Shown piece by piece: positions 1 to 5,769 of a DNA stretch of 14,076 nucleotides (the stretch's first letter is position 1; each line of letters starts with the position of its first letter). The stretch spans positions 1 to 14,076 of the forward strand of contig DAOVYB010000022.1 in NCBI GenBank assembly GCA_030635835.1, read 5' to 3'. The position numbers were made by a program, and so were the translations under genes. Under the pieces are notes generated by a model. That model was given only the letters and a program-made list of their open reading frames with translations, was not told where the DNA came from and ran no database searches. The stretch is from Gammaproteobacteria bacterium (GTDB taxonomy: Bacteria; Pseudomonadota; Gammaproteobacteria; UBA6429).

Positions 1-71
1 ACGAATAGCGAGAAACTAGATAACGGCGTTAAAAGCCTCTTCAAAATGCTCATGTACTAACTGTACATTCC

Positions 72-190
72 GCTTTTTCGTCAGCTTTTGCCTTGTTCTC
101 TAACTTGTGCGTTCGTCTCAGAAGTATGAGTATGGCTCTGCTTTTTCGTACAGATTCCGTCTTGTACTTTGGCTTGTACATTGGTCTCAG
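72..190. repeat. Diverged tandem repeat, two units of about 50 bp
   Basis: Positions 72-121 and 140-190 align with one gap and about 39 of 50 matching bases. Both begin GCTTTTTCGT and end GTCTCAG. On the minus strand the copies read as similar peptides (ETNVQAKVQDG and ETNAQVREQGK), but stops interrupt the frame, so this looks like a decayed or non-coding repeat rather than a gene. I see no other gene in bases 1-213. Confidence 0.55.
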
Positions 191-213
191 GCTTTGGTGA
201 TATTAAAATATTT

Positions 214-360
214 CGATTTTTATGTAGGTTGGCCTTCAGGCCAACGCGGTGCTGGCAAAGGAGTTTTTGTCATCAATTCACACATATTGCATTTATTTAA
301 ATTTAAATACTTTTAAATCCCCTTTTTTGTCTAAAATACCATTACCTCCTTCATTTTTAT
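214..360. repeat. Segmental duplication, copy A, headed by a REP-like hairpin
   Basis: This stretch recurs at 429-621 at roughly 85 % identity by eye, once a 43-bp insert in the second copy is ignored. It opens with a REP-like palindrome whose arms GTTGGCCT and AGGCCAAC (228-243) follow a TGTAG lead. A unique AT-rich tail then runs to 360, sharing the stretches TTCACACATATTGCATTTAT and TTTTAAATC with copy B. Because the tail is shared as well as the palindrome, this is a duplicated segment and not just two independent REP insertions. Confidence 0.7.
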
Positions 361-391
361 AAAAAAATATGTGGCTACGTTATATTGTATC

Positions 392-414
392 GTCGGCCTG
401 AAGGCCGACCTACA
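392..414 (-). repeat. REP-like hairpin in inverted orientation
   Basis: GTCGGCCT and AGGCCGAC form an 8-bp palindrome (392-409), followed by CTACA. Read on the minus strand it is the same element as at 224-243, except that T is changed to C in one arm and A to G in the other. The paired change keeps the stem intact. It sits between the two direct copies of the duplication. Confidence 0.65.
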
Positions 415-428
415 TATGCTTATTCAGT

Positions 429-621
429 CGATTTTTGTAGGTTGGCCTTTACCTACATGGACGTAGGTAAGGGGCGTTAGCAGGAGCGGAAGCTTCAGGC
501 CAACGCGGTGCTGACAAAGGCATTTTTGTCATCGATTCACACATATTGCATTTATTTGAATTTAACTGGTTTTAAATCACCTTTTTTCACTTAAAAAGAC
601 CACTAACCCCTTCACTTTTCT
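429..621. repeat. Segmental duplication, copy B, interrupted by a nested insert
   Basis: Second copy of the 214-360 segment, lying immediately upstream of the rpsP promoter. Its REP-like hairpin is split at the tip by foreign sequence (450-492). The tail (about 505-621) matches copy A. The duplication ends close to the promoter-like hexamers at 611-638. Confidence 0.7.
450..492. mobile_element. 43-bp insert inside a REP hairpin, flanked by CTT
   Basis: Relative to copy A, 46 bases are gained here: a 43-base insert plus a second CTT, so CTT lies on both sides (447-449 and 493-495), as a 3-bp target duplication would. The insert begins with TACCTAC and GTAGGTA, which can pair around a 6-base loop, and later contains GCAGGAG. 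A related block of equal length (CTACAT to GCAGGAG, 34 bases, 22 identical, no gaps) occurs at 7706-7739, again inside a REP-like stem. It has no coding capacity, so any mobility would have to be supplied in trans. Confidence 0.5.
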
Positions 622-638
622 GTATTTTCTAGTAAAAT
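611..638 (+). promoter_or_regulatory. Probable sigma-70 promoter of the rpsP operon
   Basis: TTCACT (611-616) and TAAAAT (633-638) match the -35 and -10 consensus at 4/6 and 5/6 with a 16-base spacer. The bases just after the -10 (GCGCCG) are GC-rich, the kind of discriminator seen at stringently controlled ribosomal promoters. This would give a leader of about 70 bases before the rpsP ATG. Start site and control are inferred. Confidence 0.45.
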
Positions 639-717
639 GCGCCGTCTTACGTGAGCGGGTTATTTTTTAAACAAAAGTACACCTGAATTTTTAGTTTTTT
701 CGAGGAAAAATAGCGCA

Positions 718-966
718 ATGGTAACCATTCGTTTAGCTCGTGGCGGCGCAAAGAAGCGTCCCTTTTATCATATTGTAGTTACTGACAGCCGTAGCCGTCG
801 TGACAGTCGTTATATCGAACGTTTGGGTTATTACAATCCAATGGCTAAAGGCCAGGAAGTTCGTTTAAACCTGGAAAATGATCGTATTGATCATTGGTTA
901 GGTCAAGGTGCGCAAGCTTCTGAACGTGTTGCTAAGTTACTGAAAGACGAGAAAAAAGCTGCCTAA
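718..966 (+). CDS. rpsP: 30S ribosomal protein S16
   Basis: S16 is a small basic protein of the 30S subunit that binds 16S rRNA and helps order 30S assembly. The product is 82 residues, the same as E. coli S16. It begins with the family signature [20 protein letters not shown] (residues 1-20), followed by the conserved region DSRSRRD...ERLGYYNP. The ATG at 718 is preceded by a Shine-Dalgarno GAGGA at 702-706. It is the first gene of the conserved rpsP-rimM-trmD-rplS operon. A 34-base hairpin (982-1015) follows its stop codon. Confidence 0.98.
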   Translation: MVTIRLARGGAKKRPFYHIVVTDSRSRRDSRYIERLGYYNPMAKGQEVRLNLENDRIDHWLGQGAQASERVAKLLKDEKKAA

Positions 967-981
967 TTGCTTCTATAATTT

Positions 982-1015
982 AGCAAACGAACTGGTATTA
1001 ACCGGAACGTTTGCT
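982..1015 (+). promoter_or_regulatory. mRNA hairpin between rpsP and rimM
   Basis: AGCAAACG (982-989) pairs perfectly with CGTTTGCT (1008-1015). Inside, CTGGT (992-996) pairs with ACCGG (1001-1005) around the loop ATTA, and the two stems are separated by a symmetric AA/AA internal loop. No U-run follows, so it is not an intrinsic terminator. Its 3' arm ends 9 bases before the rimM ATG (1025) and occupies the place where a Shine-Dalgarno would lie. I infer that it limits rimM translation or sets an mRNA processing point. Confidence 0.6.
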
Positions 1016-1024
1016 TAATTGCTT

Positions 1025-1570
1025 ATGAGTACCGATAAGATACAGCAGCAGTGGGTACCCGTAGGCAAGGTTAGTGGTCTGTTTGGCGTGAAAGGATGGG
1101 TGAAAATCTTTTCTAACACGCAACCTAGAGAGAATATTCTTACTTACTCACCCTGGTTTCTCAAGCGTGATGGTCAATGGCAAGAATTTAAGCTGCTCTC
1201 AGGTAAACCCCACGGTAAAGGTGTGATTGCACAATTATCCGGGTGTAGTGATCGAGATATTGCAGCAGAGTTAGTTGGTTCTGAAATTGCGATTAAACGC
1301 GAGCAACTTGCTGAAACCGAATCCGGTGAATATTACTGGAACGATTTAAAAGGGCTTGTTGTTAAGAACTTAGAAGGTGTTGAGTTAGGTAAAATTACTT
1401 CAATGCTGGAAACCGGTGCCAATGATGTCATGATTGTGCTTGGCTATGATGGAGCAGGTGAAAAGGGAAAAAAACGCGAGCGTTTAATTCCATTTCTTAC
1501 CGCTGAGGTTGTCCTCGAGGTCAATCTCGAACAAGGTTTTATGATTGTTGATTGGGATCCTGAATTTTAA
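1025..1570 (+). CDS. rimM: Ribosome maturation factor RimM
   Basis: RimM binds S19 and assists maturation of the 16S rRNA 3' domain in the 30S head. The 181-residue product (E. coli about 182) has the N-terminal beta-barrel signature VGKVSGLFGVKGWVKI. After YYWNDL comes a C-terminal PRC-barrel region containing LVVKNLEGVELGKI and the usual end LIPFL...IVDWDPEF. A TTG two codons upstream (1019) is in frame, but the ATG at 1025 is the more natural start. Neither has a recognisable Shine-Dalgarno, and a hairpin lies directly upstream. That fits the E. coli operon, where RimM and TrmD are made at much lower levels than S16 and L19. The gap to trmD is 45 bases. Confidence 0.96.
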   Translation: MSTDKIQQQWVPVGKVSGLFGVKGWVKIFSNTQPRENILTYSPWFLKRDGQWQEFKLLSGKPHGKGVIAQLSGCSDRDIAAELVGSEIAIKREQLAETESGEYYWNDLKGLVVKNLEGVELGKITSMLETGANDVMIVLGYDGAGEKGKKRERLIPFLTAEVVLEVNLEQGFMIVDWDPEF

Positions 1571-1615
1571 GCGATGCTGATTTTTAGGCCAGTGAGCAGT
1601 AGGGAGAGGTAAACC

Positions 1616-2383
1616 ATGCAGATTGAAGTGGTGACGCTTTTCCCGGAAATGTTTTCAGCCGTGTCAGACAATGGTGTGACAGGCAGAGCCATCCAAAAAG
1701 GACTGGTTCAATTGGGGACAGTAAATCCCCGTGACTATACTCATGATCGTCACAATACGGTCGATGCCCGTCCTTACGGAGGTGGCCCGGGTATGGTGAT
1801 GATGGTAGAACCATTGCGAGAAGCAATTCGTGATGCCAAAAAAGCGCTAGCTAAAGATGGTGAAAATGCAAAAGTCATTTATTTATCACCTCAAGGTCGT
1901 AAACTGGATCAAGCTGGTTTACAGGACTTAGCTAAACGTGAAGAAATAATTTTATTATGTGGTCGTTATGAAGGTATTGATGAACGACTCATAGCCAGTG
2001 AAGTTGATGAAGAATGGTCCATTGGTGACTTCGTTATCAGCGGCGGCGAATTGGCTGCGATGGTATTAATTGATGGTGTAACCCGATTAGTACCCGGTGC
2101 ATTAGGCCATGAGGATTCGGCAGAACAAGATTCATTTATGAATGGTCTGCTTGATACACCTCATTACACTCGTCCGGAAGTATTGGATGGGGTAGCAGTA
2201 CCCGATGTTTTATTGAGCGGTAATCATAAAAACATAGAGCGCTGGCGTCTGAAACAAGCATTAGGCCGTACCTGGTTAAGAAGACCAGATTTGCTTGAAA
2301 AGTTAACGCTTAGTCAGGCACAAGAAGATTTATTGGCGGAATTTATCCGCGAAACTGAACTAGATAACAGCACGATTAAATAA
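1616..2383 (+). CDS. trmD: tRNA (guanine-N1)-methyltransferase TrmD
   Basis: TrmD methylates N1 of G37 in tRNAs with a G at position 36, using S-adenosylmethionine, which prevents +1 frameshifting. The 255-residue product equals E. coli TrmD in length and carries the SPOUT trefoil-knot motifs. These are YGGGPGM (54-60), [12 protein letters not shown] (90-101), GRYEGIDER (116-124) and [11 protein letters not shown] (135-145). Arg157 and Asp172 align with the E. coli catalytic residues Arg154 and Asp169, and the linker has [11 protein letters not shown]. The ATG at 1616 has a good Shine-Dalgarno, GGAGAGG (1603-1609). It is the third gene of the operon, 36 bases before the preferred rplS start. 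Confidence 0.98.
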   Translation: MQIEVVTLFPEMFSAVSDNGVTGRAIQKGLVQLGTVNPRDYTHDRHNTVDARPYGGGPGMVMMVEPLREAIRDAKKALAKDGENAKVIYLSPQGRKLDQAGLQDLAKREEIILLCGRYEGIDERLIASEVDEEWSIGDFVISGGELAAMVLIDGVTRLVPGALGHEDSAEQDSFMNGLLDTPHYTRPEVLDGVAVPDVLLSGNHKNIERWRLKQALGRTWLRRPDLLEKLTLSQAQEDLLAEFIRETELDNSTIK

Positions 2384-2392
2384 ATTTTAAAT

Positions 2393-2413
2393 AAACTCGA
2401 GATGAGTTTGGAG
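2393..2413 (+). promoter_or_regulatory. Small hairpin abutting the rplS ribosome binding site
   Basis: AAACTC (2393-2398) pairs with GAGTTT (2404-2409) around the loop GAGAT. The stem ends exactly where the Shine-Dalgarno GGAG (2410-2413) begins, 6 bases before the rplS ATG at 2420. It leaves the binding site single-stranded and could fix its accessibility. The RBS supports the start at 2420 over the in-frame ATG at 2402. Confidence 0.4.
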
Positions 2414-2419
2414 ATAAGC

Positions 2420-2767
2420 ATGAGTAATATCATCGAGCAACTTGAAAAAGAACAAATGAACAAAGAGATTCCGTCTTTCGCACCAGGTGACACGGTTGTT
2501 GTTCAGGTAAAAGTAACAGAAGGTACTCGCGAGCGTTTACAAGCCTTTGAAGGTGTTGTTATTGCAATTCGTAATCGTGGTGTTAATTCTGCATTTACTG
2601 TACGTAAAATGTCTCACGGTGAAGGTGTTGAACGTGTATTCCAAACTTACAGTCATGCGATTGATAACATTAAAGTTAAACGTCGTGGCGATGTACGTCG
2701 TTCAAAACTTTACTACTTACGTGACCTTCAGGGTAAGGCTGCACGTATTAAAGAAAAACTTAGTTAA
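2420..2767 (+). CDS. rplS: 50S ribosomal protein L19
   Basis: L19 is a 50S protein at the interface with the 30S subunit (bridge region). From ATG 2420 the product is 115 residues, identical in length to E. coli L19. It begins [13 protein letters not shown] and carries [34 protein letters not shown] and [19 protein letters not shown], ending [11 protein letters not shown]. An ATG at 2402 would add six residues (MSLEIS), but the codons for that extension contain the GGAG binding site of the 2420 start. It is the last gene of the operon, with the terminator 56 bases past its stop. Confidence 0.98.
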   Translation: MSNIIEQLEKEQMNKEIPSFAPGDTVVVQVKVTEGTRERLQAFEGVVIAIRNRGVNSAFTVRKMSHGEGVERVFQTYSHAIDNIKVKRRGDVRRSKLYYLRDLQGKAARIKEKLS

Positions 2768-2822
2768 TTTTTCTTTACTCCTAAAGCAGAAAATAATTGC
2801 TTACGGAAAAGCTAAGTTCTTT

Positions 2823-2859
2823 AAAAAAACGGGTAGTACGAATGTGCTACCCGTTTTTT
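2823..2859 (+). terminator. Intrinsic terminator of the rpsP-rplS operon
   Basis: CGGGTAGTAC (2830-2839) pairs with GTGCTACCCG (2844-2853), with one G-U, around the loop GAAT. Seven A lie upstream and six T downstream, so the stem can extend and termination could work in both directions. It overlaps the 5' end of the next gene, whose ATG (2842) lies in the loop and stem. Confidence 0.9.
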
Positions 2860-4695
2860 CTATTCCCCTTCCTTGTTTTATTTACACCATACTCTTTTGC
2901 CTCTGAAACTTTATCGGACAAAATTGAAGAAATTCAACGCATTGCCCAAAGTGGTGCTGTCTCTCTGGCATTACAGTCGATTGATAAACAGCAACAAACA
3001 CTTGATTTAAAAAACAGTCTTAATACCTGGTTGGAGTGGGAACGTGAGCGTCTGAATATCTATCGATTAGGTAAGCGCTGGCAGGTTATGCAACAACGTG
3101 TTGCCGCTTATGAAGAGGGTTTACCGGTAGATTTTTATTATTGGGCTAAGCAGCAACAACTTGATGCCTTACTGATACTTAAACAGGGGCAACAGGCACG
3201 CCAAATTCTGCAAAGTTTAATATGGGCAGAAAAAATCAGTTTAGAAGAAGCAGAGTTGCAAGCAAAATGGTTACCTCTCTGGCAAAAAAGAATTATTAAG
3301 AGCTACCTGGTAGATAATGAAACCAATGATGCGTTGTTGGCAGCGCAACGTTATTACCAGGATTATCGTAAGAATGATATTGAAGATCGATTACTGCGGG
3401 CACGAATTTTATTAATTAATAAACGTGAGGAAGAAGTTGTTGAACTACTGGCGAAAGATACAAAGCATCCTGAAGGTGGAATGTTGTACTTGTTAGCTCA
3501 ACTGCGCAGTAAAGAACGACCTCCCCGCAAAGTACTGCAATCAGCATTACGTCAAATGCGCGGTAAATGGGCAAGTAAAAAATTAAAATACATGCTTTGG
3601 TCTGTTGTTGCTGAGTCAGCACGTCGTAGCAATGATCGACCTTCAACAGCTAATGCACTTGAGTTTGTTTTAGCCGGACATAAAAATATAGAGCTTCCTG
3701 TAGGCTTATTTAATTTTAGTGCTGATAACTTATGGAATGCCTATCTTGATTATGCACTCAATATTGGTAACCGCGCACAATTTTTGGTTGGTAATGATCA
3801 GCAGTGGTTAAATGCCGCAATAAAAGCTCAAAAGAAAGAACCGGTTAAAGCACGCTCTCTTTATGCAATGGTAATGCTAAAAGGTCAGAAGGATGAGACA
3901 CAGTTACGTGCAGCAAAAGGTTTTTTAAACCTGATGCATAAGCGCAAGCGTGGTGCAGAACTGGTTATGAAGTTATTTTTAAAATCAGAGTATTTTAAAA
4001 CAATAAAATCTATCCCGATTCCCATTCGTTATGATCTTGTTAACATCGCCTTAAGCCGCTCTAATATTGAGCTTGCATCAAACTTAATGGCAACCATTAA
4101 AACTGCACCTGCCGGTGTTGATGATTTTCAATGGCAGTTAAGACGAGCGAGAATTTTTGTTTTAGGTGGTAAGGCTAAAAAAGGAAATCAGGCTTTAAAT
4201 ACCATATTGGAAAACAATAAAAAATTAAGCCGTAAACAAATTGATCATTTTTTACAGGTCGTTTTTGATTTACAAACAATAAAAGAGCATGAATTTGCTT
4301 ATCAGTTATTTGTGGCTATTTTTCCAGCAATTGATGATACGGTATTACAGCGTGAACTCTATTACTGGATGGCAGATTCAAAAAAAGCGCAACAGGATTA
4401 CGCTACTGCGGCACAACTTTATTTACGTTCGGCAATGCATGCCGGTAATAATGGTTTAGATCCGTGGGGACAAACAGCACGCTATCAGGTAGCAGAGATG
4501 TTAGTGAAAGCAGATTTATTACAGGATGCACATACGTTGTATCAACAATTACTGGATGTGACAAAAGAGCCAGCCCGTCGAGCCGTTTTAAAGCATGAAT
4601 TACAAAAGCTCTTGTTACTGAGAAAACTCGGTAAAGATGAAGAACAGCTCGGTGCTGAAGAGAAGCTTGTCGTTAAGGAAAAAGTATCAGAGTAA
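2842..4695 (+). CDS. Exported helical-repeat (TPR-like) protein, unknown function
   Basis: I do not recognise a characterised family. From ATG 2842 the product is 617 residues. It begins with a hydrophobic signal-like segment (CYPFFLFPFLVLFTPYSFA) ending in an A-x-A-like site before SETL, so it is probably periplasmic. The rest is almost wholly alpha-helical, with degenerate helix-turn-helix repeats like TPR or SEL1. Examples are ARILLINKREEEVVELL, AARRYYQ-type pairs, and near the C-terminus YYWMADSKKAQQDYATAAQLYLRSA and AEMLVKADLLQDAHTLYQQLL. The C-terminus is charged (LGKDEEQLGAEEKLVVKEK). An in-frame TTG at 2797 would add 15 residues containing KKRVVR, a better signal-peptide n-region. Neither start has a Shine-Dalgarno, so the start is uncertain. 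The rplS terminator overlaps it. Confidence 0.8.
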   Translation: MCYPFFLFPFLVLFTPYSFASETLSDKIEEIQRIAQSGAVSLALQSIDKQQQTLDLKNSLNTWLEWERERLNIYRLGKRWQVMQQRVAAYEEGLPVDFYYWAKQQQLDALLILKQGQQARQILQSLIWAEKISLEEAELQAKWLPLWQKRIIKSYLVDNETNDALLAAQRYYQDYRKNDIEDRLLRARILLINKREEEVVELLAKDTKHPEGGMLYLLAQLRSKERPPRKVLQSALRQMRGKWASKKLKYMLWSVVAESARRSNDRPSTANALEFVLAGHKNIELPVGLFNFSADNLWNAYLDYALNIGNRAQFLVGNDQQWLNAAIKAQKKEPVKARSLYAMVMLKGQKDETQLRAAKGFLNLMHKRKRGAELVMKLFLKSEYFKTIKSIPIPIRYDLVNIALSRSNIELASNLMATIKTAPAGVDDFQWQLRRARIFVLGGKAKKGNQALNTILENNKKLSRKQIDHFLQVVFDLQTIKEHEFAYQLFVAIFPAIDDTVLQRELYYWMADSKKAQQDYATAAQLYLRSAMHAGNNGLDPWGQTARYQVAEMLVKADLLQDAHTLYQQLLDVTKEPARRAVLKHELQKLLLLRKLGKDEEQLGAEEKLVVKEKVSE

Positions 4696-4737
4696 TTAAG
4701 GATAATATATGTGAATAAATTAAGCGTTACTCTGATA
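4685..4737. repeat. 11-bp perfect inverted repeat over the TPR-like gene's stop codon
   Basis: TATCAGAGTAA (4685-4695) and TTACTCTGATA (4727-4737) are exact reverse complements separated by 31 bases. The left arm contains the TAA stop codon. It lies in the short space between two convergent genes. No U-run follows the stem, so it is at best a weak terminator. Confidence 0.4.
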
Positions 4738-4750
4738 GTGAATTAATGTT

Positions 4751-5140
4751 TTATTGAATAATAAAATTAGTAAAATATAGTGCTTCAATAATGGGTTCAC
4801 CTTCCAGCTCCTGCATCACTTTTTGAACTGCTTCCAGCGAGTCTTTACGTAATTGCTCCTTACCATGAGCACTACTTATTGTGGCCGCATCCTGACTGCT
4901 TAATAATAAAATTAGCTCATGTCGAACAGGCCCTTTATGTAAATCAATTTTTGAAGCATTTAATGGATCAGTAAGTTTAATTTCAATAATCACCTGCATA
5001 TGGCGAATATGTGTACCATCCATAATATTAACAATTATTGGCGGATTAAGGGGGATGAAAGGGCTTGATCCGCCACCACCACCGCTGGCAAAAGATGCAG
5101 TTGATAAGATTAAAAGAAATAAAAACGATAAAAACTTCAT
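4751..5140 (-). CDS. Exported FliL-family protein (short, non-flagellar context)
   Basis: FliL is a single-pass inner-membrane protein of the flagellar basal body that associates with the stator. The 129-residue product keeps the FliL core: FIPLNPPIIVNI (28-39), then HMQVIIEIKLTDP, a middle helix RHELILLLSSQDAATI and GKEQLRKDSLEAVQKVM, and the end EALYFTNFIIQ. Instead of the usual cytoplasmic tail plus membrane anchor it starts with a typical signal peptide, MKFLSFLFLLILSTASFA, followed by a run of glycines. It may therefore be released into the periplasm or only weakly anchored. The Shine-Dalgarno AGGAGAG (5148-5154) fixes the start. No flagellar gene lies nearby, so I do not assign fliL itself. 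Promoter-like repeats lie upstream. Confidence 0.8.
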   Translation of the reverse strand: MKFLSFLFLLILSTASFASGGGGGSSPFIPLNPPIIVNIMDGTHIRHMQVIIEIKLTDPLNASKIDLHKGPVRHELILLLSSQDAATISSAHGKEQLRKDSLEAVQKVMQELEGEPIIEALYFTNFIIQ

Positions 5141-5160
5141 ACAATAACTCTCCTGAGCAG

Positions 5161-5193
5161 GACTATTTTCTATACTCTATAGAGACTATTTTC
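5161..5193. promoter_or_regulatory. Operator-like repeats between divergent genes
   Basis: GACTATTTTC occurs twice (5161-5170 and 5184-5193), 23 bases apart, about two helical turns. Between them is the perfect palindrome CTCTATAGAG (5175-5184). The cluster lies 20-53 bases upstream of the FliL-like start and about 80 bases before ogt. Regulator binding is inferred from layout only. Confidence 0.3.
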
Positions 5194-5274
5194 GGCTAAA
5201 TCACAAAAATCTTTAATTTATCAGGATATATTCTGTGGTAAATTAGTATTTTTACTCATTTATACATATTTAGT

Positions 5275-5769
5275 ATGGCTTCTGAATTCACACTTTATTT
5301 ATCAACCCAAGTCGGCAATTTAATGCTGGAGGTTAGGCAGGATAAACTTTTATCGCTTTCAATAAATGATAAATCACCATTAGAATCACAAGTTACGGTT
5401 TCAAATCAGGATAATGCTAACGAAGTGACAAAAAATATTTTACAGCAATTAAAAAATTACTTTTCTTCAGCAATATCATTACAAACAATTTCATTAGCAG
5501 CTCAAGGTACCTTATTTGAAAAAGCTGTTTGGCATGAGTTAAGCAAAATTCCATTAGGTGAAACAAGAACGTATGGGGAAATCGCTAAAAACCTTAATTC
5601 CAGTGCACGTGCGGTCGGTAATGCTTGCAGAAAAAATCCCATTCAAATTATTGTTCCCTGTCATCGAGTTATTGCTGCTAATGGCCTGGGTGGTTATGCC
5701 GGAGAAACTGAAGGCAGGCAATTAAGCATTAAACGCTGGCTGTTAAATCACGAAGGTGTACAGCTATGA
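5275..5769 (+). CDS. ogt: Methylated-DNA--[protein]-cysteine S-methyltransferase
   Basis: This suicide repair protein transfers the alkyl group from O6-alkylguanine or O4-alkylthymine in DNA to its own cysteine. The 164-residue product carries the active-site motif PCHRV with Cys129. Upstream are the helix-turn-helix DNA-binding segment TYGEIAKNLNSSARAVGNA (99-117), with Arg112 as the likely arginine finger, and NPIQIIVPCH. The glycine-rich GLGGYAGETEG and RWLLNHEG complete the domain. There is no Ada-type N-terminal sensor domain, so this is the Ogt/MGMT single-domain form. No clear Shine-Dalgarno precedes the ATG. Its stop overlaps the xerD start by 4 bases (ATGA), implying translational coupling. 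Confidence 0.93.
   Translation: MASEFTLYLSTQVGNLMLEVRQDKLLSLSINDKSPLESQVTVSNQDNANEVTKNILQQLKNYFSSAISLQTISLAAQGTLFEKAVWHELSKIPLGETRTYGEIAKNLNSSARAVGNACRKNPIQIIVPCHRVIAANGLGGYAGETEGRQLSIKRWLLNHEGVQL

Noticed and set aside
107..316. Open frame of 69 codons across the upstream repeats
   Set aside because: It runs through the tandem repeat and a REP-like palindrome, has no ribosome binding site, and encodes nothing recognisable.
214..621. CRISPR array
   Set aside because: There are only two direct copies, far longer than CRISPR repeats, and no regular spacers or cas genes.
982..1015. Hairpin after rpsP as an intrinsic terminator
   Set aside because: No U-run follows, and the conserved downstream operon genes must be transcribed through it.
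1584..1826. Open frame antisense to the trmD start
   Set aside because: It overlaps the conserved YGGGPGM region of TrmD and encodes no known domain.
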